Below, one piece after another: positions 59,882-64,000 of a stretch of DNA of 64,000 nucleotides. Every line of letters starts with the position of its first letter. The stretch's first letter is position 1. Origin of the DNA: Pseudoalteromonas amylolytica (GTDB taxonomy: Bacteria; Pseudomonadota; Gammaproteobacteria; Enterobacterales; Alteromonadaceae); assembly GCF_001854605.1 (NCBI RefSeq), contig NZ_MKJU01000026.1, positions 223,572 to 287,571 on the forward strand, in the 5' to 3' direction. The notes beneath the pieces are model-generated. The model saw only the letters and a program-made list of their open reading frames with translations, searched no databases and had not been told where the DNA came from. Position numbers and translations under genes: made by a program.

Positions 59882-61069
59882 ATGCTAATCGATTTCTTTT
59901 TTACTCTCAGAAGGTATGGGCTGAAGGTGTCACCGCGAGAGCTGCTTGATTGCCTCAACGCCCTTAATCATGGCTTAGCGTTTTCAGACCTAGATGCTTT
60001 TTATGAGTTAAGTAAAACGATTTTCGTAAAGGATGAAACCCAATACGACAAGTTTGACCGCGCCTTTGCTGATTACTTTCGTGGTATTGAAGACATCGAT
60101 TTCTTGAGCCAGCTAAAGAAAAACACGGAGCTGCCAAAGGACTGGCTAAGAAAAGAGTTTGAGAAACACTTAAACGAAGAACAAAAAGCTCAGATTGAAG
60201 CCATGGGTGGCCTAGACAAGCTCATGGAAACACTAAAACAACGGCTGGCCGAGCAACAAAAGCGCCATGCAGGTGGCAATAAATGGGTCGGTACTGGTGG
60301 CACATCGCCCTTTGGTGCGTATGGCTATAACCCAGAGGGAGTCAGAATTGGTCAAGATGGTAACCGCCAGCGCAGAGCAGTTAAAGTGTGGGACAAAAGG
60401 CAATACCGTAACCTTGATGGCGATAGTGAAATAACGAGCCGCACGATGCAACTGGCACTTAAAAAGCTGTGTAAATTCGCACGAAGTGGAGCCAGTGATC
60501 AGCTCGATTTAAACGAAACAATTTCAGCAACCGCCAAACAAGGAGGCATGCTAGACGTGAAAATGGCACCTGAACGGCATAACGCTGTCAATGTGATTAT
60601 GTTGTTCGATATCGGTGGCTCTATGGATGATTATATACACCTGTGTGAACAGCTCTTTAGTGCAGCTCAGAGCGAGTTCAAACACCTTGAATTCTTCTAC
60701 TTTCATAACTGTGTGTATGAGCATGTTTGGCAAGACAATGCTCGGCGTCAAGCAAGCCAGATTGATACCTTTCAACTGATCAATCGCTTTGGTAAAGACT
60801 ACCGCCTAATTTTTGTAGGGGATGCCACGATGGGGCCTTACGAAATTGCATACCCAGGCGGAAGTGTAGAACATTGGAACAATGAACCCGGCTCTTTGTG
60901 GTTACAACGACTGACGAACCATTTTGACAAGGTCGCTTGGCTTAACCCTCAACCTAAAGAGCATTGGCCATACTATCACTCAATTGAAATCATCAAAGAT
61001 GCTATGGCTGATCGTATGTACCCATTAACGCTTGACGGTTTAAGTAACGCAATCAAGAACCTCAGCTAG
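59882..61069 (+). CDS. VWA-domain protein (CoxE-like), MoxR partner
   Basis: The 395-residue protein has an N-terminal helical region (about 1-130), a Gly-rich linker with GGTSPFGAYGYNP, and a von Willebrand A domain (about 215-395). The MIDAS motif reads DIGGSMDD, that is D-x-G-x-S in place of the classic D-x-S-x-S. It has no signal peptide. The pair with the MoxR ATPase forms a compact operon. Confidence 0.87.
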   Translation: MLIDFFFTLRRYGLKVSPRELLDCLNALNHGLAFSDLDAFYELSKTIFVKDETQYDKFDRAFADYFRGIEDIDFLSQLKKNTELPKDWLRKEFEKHLNEEQKAQIEAMGGLDKLMETLKQRLAEQQKRHAGGNKWVGTGGTSPFGAYGYNPEGVRIGQDGNRQRRAVKVWDKRQYRNLDGDSEITSRTMQLALKKLCKFARSGASDQLDLNETISATAKQGGMLDVKMAPERHNAVNVIMLFDIGGSMDDYIHLCEQLFSAAQSEFKHLEFFYFHNCVYEHVWQDNARRQASQIDTFQLINRFGKDYRLIFVGDATMGPYEIAYPGGSVEHWNNEPGSLWLQRLTNHFDKVAWLNPQPKEHWPYYHSIEIIKDAMADRMYPLTLDGLSNAIKNLS

Positions 61070-61077
61070 CATACTGC

Positions 61078-61103
61078 TGACCATTAGTGCTACTCTGATG
61101 GTC
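61078..61103 (+). terminator. Stem-loop after the MoxR-VWA operon
   Basis: TGACCAT and ATGGTCA are exact inverted repeats around a 12-base loop; no T-tract follows. Confidence 0.4.
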
Positions 61104-61217
61104 AACTCCTACCCGCTTTACTCGTCATGAGATATTCACTTAACGACCTACTTCTCATATCGAATATTCAACTACACTGATTGTGAAGCAAACGCTCTCT
61201 CAGAGAAGGATATTCAA

Positions 61218-63014
61218 ATGAACATTGACGGCAAACAACCAAACTTTTTGATCATCACAACCGATGAGGAAAGGTTTCCCCCCACGTATGAAAACCCAGA
61301 AGCAAAAGAGTACCGATTAAAAAATAGTGAAAGCTTGATGCAAATGCGCGAGCATGGAATCGAATTTGTAAACCATAATGCAGCGTCAACAGCCTGCGCG
61401 CCAAGCCGAACATCAATCTACACTGGCCAATACCCATCTTTACACGGTGTAAGTCAAACCCCAGGGATAGGAAAATCCTCGTTTGATCAGAATATGTTTT
61501 GGTTAGAGCCAAATACTGTACCAACCATGGGTTCTTGGTTTCGTGAAGCAGGCTATCAAACTTACTATAGAGGAAAGTGGCACTTATCAGACGAAGATAT
61601 TCTTGTTCCTGGAACACAGCAGGCTTTAGTAAGTAATTCCATTTCAGGCGCCGCCTATCCCCAGCGTATAAGCCTCTACAAACAAGCTAATCGACTTGAT
61701 AAATTTGGCTTTAATCAATGGATAGGACCAGAACCGCATGGTGCAGCAGAAAATAACTGCGGTACTGTGCGAGATCCTGGCTTTGCTAAGCAAGTATGTG
61801 AAACTTTACTGATGCTAGATAAACAGGCGCAACAAGGAGATAACCAGCCTTTTCTGCTTGTTTCCTCATTTGTAAATCCTCACGACATCGTTCTACCGCG
61901 CCAACCAGAATGGTTTGAAGAGTTTTATCAACAAAAAGAAGCCGGCTTACTCCCAACCGTTGATCCAGCCCCCAGTCAATCCGAGAGTCTACAAAGTAAG
62001 CCTCGCTGTCAAAAAGACTACTTATACACTTATCCTCATATGTATTTGCCACAGCCAACGACAGAGGGCTATCGGCAGTTTTATTACTACCTGATGGCCG
62101 AAGTCAATAAACATATTACAAGCGTGTACGAAACGCTTAAACAAACCTCATTGTTCGACAATACTATTGTGGTTTTTACATCAGATCATGGAGAACTACT
62201 AGGGGCACATGGAGGTTTACACCAGAAATGGTATAGCGCTTATCAAGAGGTACTAAACGTTCCATTCATCGTCTCTAACCCGAATCTGTTTAAACAGTCG
62301 GGTCAACTCGATGTCACTACATCTCATGTTGATTTACTGCCAACACTGTTAGGCTTAGCTAATGTTGATACTGAATCAATTCGTCAAAAACTCAGTGAGA
62401 GCCACAGCGAAGCCAGACCTTTAGTTGGAAGGGACCTGTCAAAGATTCTCTTAGGTGAGCAATCCCCCAATGATGAACCAATTTACTTTATGACCGATGA
62501 TAACGTAGAAGTTGGTAGTGATATGACCAACCCAGCGACTGGTGTTCCATACAACAGTATTATCCAGCCTAACCATATTGAGGCGATTGTTACAAAGTTG
62601 CCAGAGTTAACAGGTGACACACGCTGGAAATATGTTCGCTACTTTGATAATGCAAGATTCTACTCAGACACAGGGTTTTTAGATGGCTTAGAAGATGATA
62701 ACCAAAATATAGGACGGCAAGACTCTCGCTATGACCTAAGTCATCTAGTCGCTTCTGGTAACCCTGATGATGTAACAACCACAAGGTTTATTCCTAGCGA
62801 GTTTGAATGCTACAACTTAAGCGATGATCCCACTGAAGAGCACAACCTCTTGAGCCCACTTTGCCCGACACCTGTCGATGAGAGCGTGCTCACAGCATTA
62901 AAAATGGTGATGAAAGAACAGCGCTTGAAAAAGCGTTTATTACCACATAACACCAACAAAGAAGTAGAAGGCAAACCCTCTGAAGGCACTCCTATTATTC
63001 CACTGAGACGCTAA
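61218..63014 (+). CDS. Type I sulfatase, apparently cytoplasmic
   Basis: The 598-residue alkaline-phosphatase-superfamily sulfatase has the metal site LIITTDEERF, the formylglycine motif CAPSRTS with C60 (CxPxR), YRGKWHLS, VFTSDHGELLGAHGG and HQKWYSAYQEVLNVPF. It needs a formylglycine-generating enzyme, not encoded here. There is no signal peptide, unlike most marine polysaccharide sulfatases. AGAAGGA precedes the ATG. Substrate is unknown; choline-sulfate or arylsulfate types are possible. It is convergent with a double-glycine peptide gene. Confidence 0.88.
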   Translation: MNIDGKQPNFLIITTDEERFPPTYENPEAKEYRLKNSESLMQMREHGIEFVNHNAASTACAPSRTSIYTGQYPSLHGVSQTPGIGKSSFDQNMFWLEPNTVPTMGSWFREAGYQTYYRGKWHLSDEDILVPGTQQALVSNSISGAAYPQRISLYKQANRLDKFGFNQWIGPEPHGAAENNCGTVRDPGFAKQVCETLLMLDKQAQQGDNQPFLLVSSFVNPHDIVLPRQPEWFEEFYQQKEAGLLPTVDPAPSQSESLQSKPRCQKDYLYTYPHMYLPQPTTEGYRQFYYYLMAEVNKHITSVYETLKQTSLFDNTIVVFTSDHGELLGAHGGLHQKWYSAYQEVLNVPFIVSNPNLFKQSGQLDVTTSHVDLLPTLLGLANVDTESIRQKLSESHSEARPLVGRDLSKILLGEQSPNDEPIYFMTDDNVEVGSDMTNPATGVPYNSIIQPNHIEAIVTKLPELTGDTRWKYVRYFDNARFYSDTGFLDGLEDDNQNIGRQDSRYDLSHLVASGNPDDVTTTRFIPSEFECYNLSDDPTEEHNLLSPLCPTPVDESVLTALKMVMKEQRLKKRLLPHNTNKEVEGKPSEGTPIIPLRR

Positions 63015-63024
63015 TTGCAAAAAA

Positions 63025-63051
63025 GGAGCCACTACTGATAGTGGTGGCCCC
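63025..63051. terminator. Hairpin between sulfatase and peptide gene
   Basis: GCCACTAC pairs with GTGGTGGC (one G-T pair) around TGATA, with flanking GG/CC. It lies between the two convergent stops. Confidence 0.7.
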
Positions 63052-63070
63052 AACTTACACTATCCGTTTA

Positions 63071-63229
63071 CTAGCTTCCTGGCGGCTCCATACCGTCAGA
63101 ATTGCCTCCACCTAAAGATCCACCATCTGCACTTTGGCCATCGTCATAAGAGACACCAAAATCATAGTCCCCTCCACTATAATTGCCGCCCACTATTAAC
63201 TTAAGAAGACTTATAGGGATAACTTTCAT
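63071..63229 (-). CDS. Double-glycine leader peptide, Gly/Asp-rich core
   Basis: The 52-residue ORF begins MKVIPISLLKLIVGG, followed by a 37-residue core starting NYSGGDYDFG and ending MEPPGS. The core has many Gly and Asp, three Tyr next to acidic residues, and no Cys or Lys. GAGGAA lies about eight bases before the ATG; ATG 63235 would add two residues. The leader has the same length and LLKLI-x-GG-N block as the peptide at 41873-41983, but uses different codons, which argues for selection on the protein. No exporter or modifying enzyme is adjacent apart from the sulfatase. Confidence 0.7.
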   Translation of the reverse strand: MKVIPISLLKLIVGGNYSGGDYDFGVSYDDGQSADGGSLGGGNSDGMEPPGS

Positions 63230-63645
63230 ATACATATTCCTCATAATAAATGGCTTACATTGAATAATGGTATTCAACCTCACCTTTGTGTACATTATTA
63301 CAATAGTGATAATTTGCAACCCCGTTTAAGGAACTTATGCAGAAAAGTTTAAAGGGCTAAAGTGCAAAAGGTTAACGACAGCGAACGTAGTGAGTTACAG
63401 TGCAAATATTTAACTTACATTCCTTTTGCGCAAGCTGGGGTGCAAAATTACGGACGAAGTCCGTAGCTTTTGCGCAAGGTGAATTAAGTGCAAAGGGTTA
63501 ACGATAACGAACGCAGTGAGGACGTTTCCTTTGCGCAAGGTGAAGTGAGCCATTTTATAGAATGCTGAGGGTTATAGAATGCCGAGGGACTCTCTTAAAC
63601 GTCGGATGGCGCTACGCTTATCACGACCTACAGACCCAAAAACGC

Positions 63646-63675
63646 AAAAAGCCCATCACAATGGATGGGCTTTTT
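63646..63675. terminator. rrn-type terminator, copy 1
   Basis: AAAAAGCCCATC and GATGGGCTTTTT pair around ACAATG. It lies just after the truncated 5S in minus-strand order, where an rRNA operon terminator is expected. Confidence 0.9.
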
Positions 63676-63686
63676 ACTTAAATAGG

Positions 63687-63740
63687 ACCTGGCGATGTTC
63701 TACTTTCACATGGCAGCTGCCACACTATCATCGACGCTAC
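63687..63740 (-). pseudogene. rrf: Truncated 5S rRNA (3' end only)
   Basis: On the minus strand these 54 bases match the 3' half of gammaproteobacterial 5S rRNA (GTAGCG...GTGTGGCAGCTGCCATGTGA, then AGTAGAACATCGCCAGG). Homology stops at 63740, where repeat sequence begins in place of the 5S 5' half. Normal 5S is about 115-120 bases. Confidence 0.8.
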
Positions 63741-63964
63741 AGTGCAAAATTACGGACGAAGTCCGTAGCTTTTGCGCAAGGTGAATTAGGTGCAAAGGGT
63801 TAACGACAGCGAACGCAGTGAGGACGTTTCCTTTGCGCAAGGTGAAGTGAGCGGTTTTATGGAACGCTGAGGGTTATAGAATGCTGAGGGTTATAGAATG
63901 CCGAGGAACTCTCTTAAACGTCGGATGGCGCTACGCTTATCACGACCTACAGACCCAAAAACGC

Positions 63965-63994
63965 AAAAAGCCCATCACAATGGATGGGCTTTTT
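63965..63994. terminator. rrn-type terminator, copy 2
   Basis: The same GCCCATC/GATGGGC hairpin with A and T tracts as copy 1, at the window end. By analogy an intact 5S rRNA gene on the minus strand should start just beyond 64000. Confidence 0.9.
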
Positions 63995-64000
63995 ACTTAA

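Larger units (their letters stand above)
63361..63842. repeat. GTGCAAA...TTTGCGCAAG hairpin repeats
   Basis: Five units bounded by GTGCAAA and TTTGCGCAAG occur at about 63361-63434, 63440-63480, 63488-63540, 63742-63782 and 63790-63842. Each can fold on its ends; two contain ACGGAC-GAA-GTCCGT as an inner hairpin. Two unit types alternate. No coding potential is seen. Confidence 0.7.
63440..64000. repeat. Tandem duplication of rrn downstream spacer
   Basis: The stretch from about 63440 to the terminator near 63680 recurs from 63742 to the window end with few changes. The offset is 302 bases at the left and 319 at the right, because the second copy has an extra 17-base unit (TGAGGGTTATAGAATGC doubled). 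The truncated 5S lies between the copies. Confidence 0.85.

Noticed and set aside
63597..63640. tRNA-like sequence next to the rrn terminator
   Set aside because: No cloverleaf, T-loop consensus (GTTCGAATC) or acceptor stem could be built.
63579..63803. 74-codon frame across the 5S remnant and terminator
   Set aside because: It spans a terminator hairpin, an rRNA fragment and repeat DNA, so it is not coding.

Overview
The window looks like the chromosome of a marine gammaproteobacterium of the order Alteromonadales, most probably Pseudoalteromonas. The basis is the gene order (dksA-gluQ-pcnB-folK-panBC; ftsB-ispD-ispF-truD-surE-pcm-nlpD-rpoS; mutS/recA/pncC; epd-pgk-fba; crbS/crbR/acs) and the protein sequences. 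This is inference from recognised families; no search was run. No tRNA, CRISPR array, insertion sequence transposase or prophage was seen.

Layout. 1-2.9 kb: the 3' end of pilD, then coaE, pilB and yacG. 2.9-6.5 kb: a Cpx envelope-stress locus (cpxP-like gene divergent from cpxR-cpxA-pldB) with four helically phased CpxR-box-like repeats. 6.5-8.2 kb: fieF, then three head-to-tail copies of a 196-bp inverted-repeat element, then trmL. 8.6-10.9 kb: yibN-grxC-secB-gpsA. 11.2-16.5 kb: gpmI-envC-S41 protease-yibQ and a CBS protein. 16.5-24 kb: pepB, sfsA, dksA, gluQ, pcnB (apparent AUU start), folK, panB, panC and a Cys-rich lipoprotein. 24.2-28.4 kb: porin, phoB, phoR and pstS with Pho boxes. 28.8-32.3 kb: epd-pgk-fba.

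32.5-47.3 kb is an acetate-utilisation region: DnaQ-like exonuclease, CBS/nucleotidyltransferase protein, an SSS-type symporter with its DUF4212 partner, the giant sensor kinase CrbS, the response regulator CrbR, acetyl-CoA synthetase and a DcaP-like porin. A 12-bp motif, ACCTTAGTYGTA, recurs upstream of the symporter operon, acs and the porin and may be the CrbR site. Between crbS and purU sits a compact AT-rich cassette: an XRE regulator, a membrane protein and a 36-37 residue peptide with a double-glycine leader.

47.4-61.1 kb is mostly core: recA, pncC, mutS, rpoS, nlpD, pcm, surE, truD, ispF, ispD, ftsB, three small uncharacterised proteins, and a MoxR/VWA pair. 61.2-64 kb holds a CxPxR sulfatase, a second double-glycine peptide gene, and a repeat-rich tract with a truncated 5S rRNA 3' end and duplicated terminators, as expected next to an rrn operon entering from the right on the minus strand.

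The most novel signal is the pair of very small genes at 41873-41983 and 63071-63229. They share a 15-residue leader (MK-x5-LLKLI-x-GG, followed by N) but have unrelated mature peptides, and they lie 21 kb apart. They look like substrates of one leader-peptidase exporter that is not encoded in this window.
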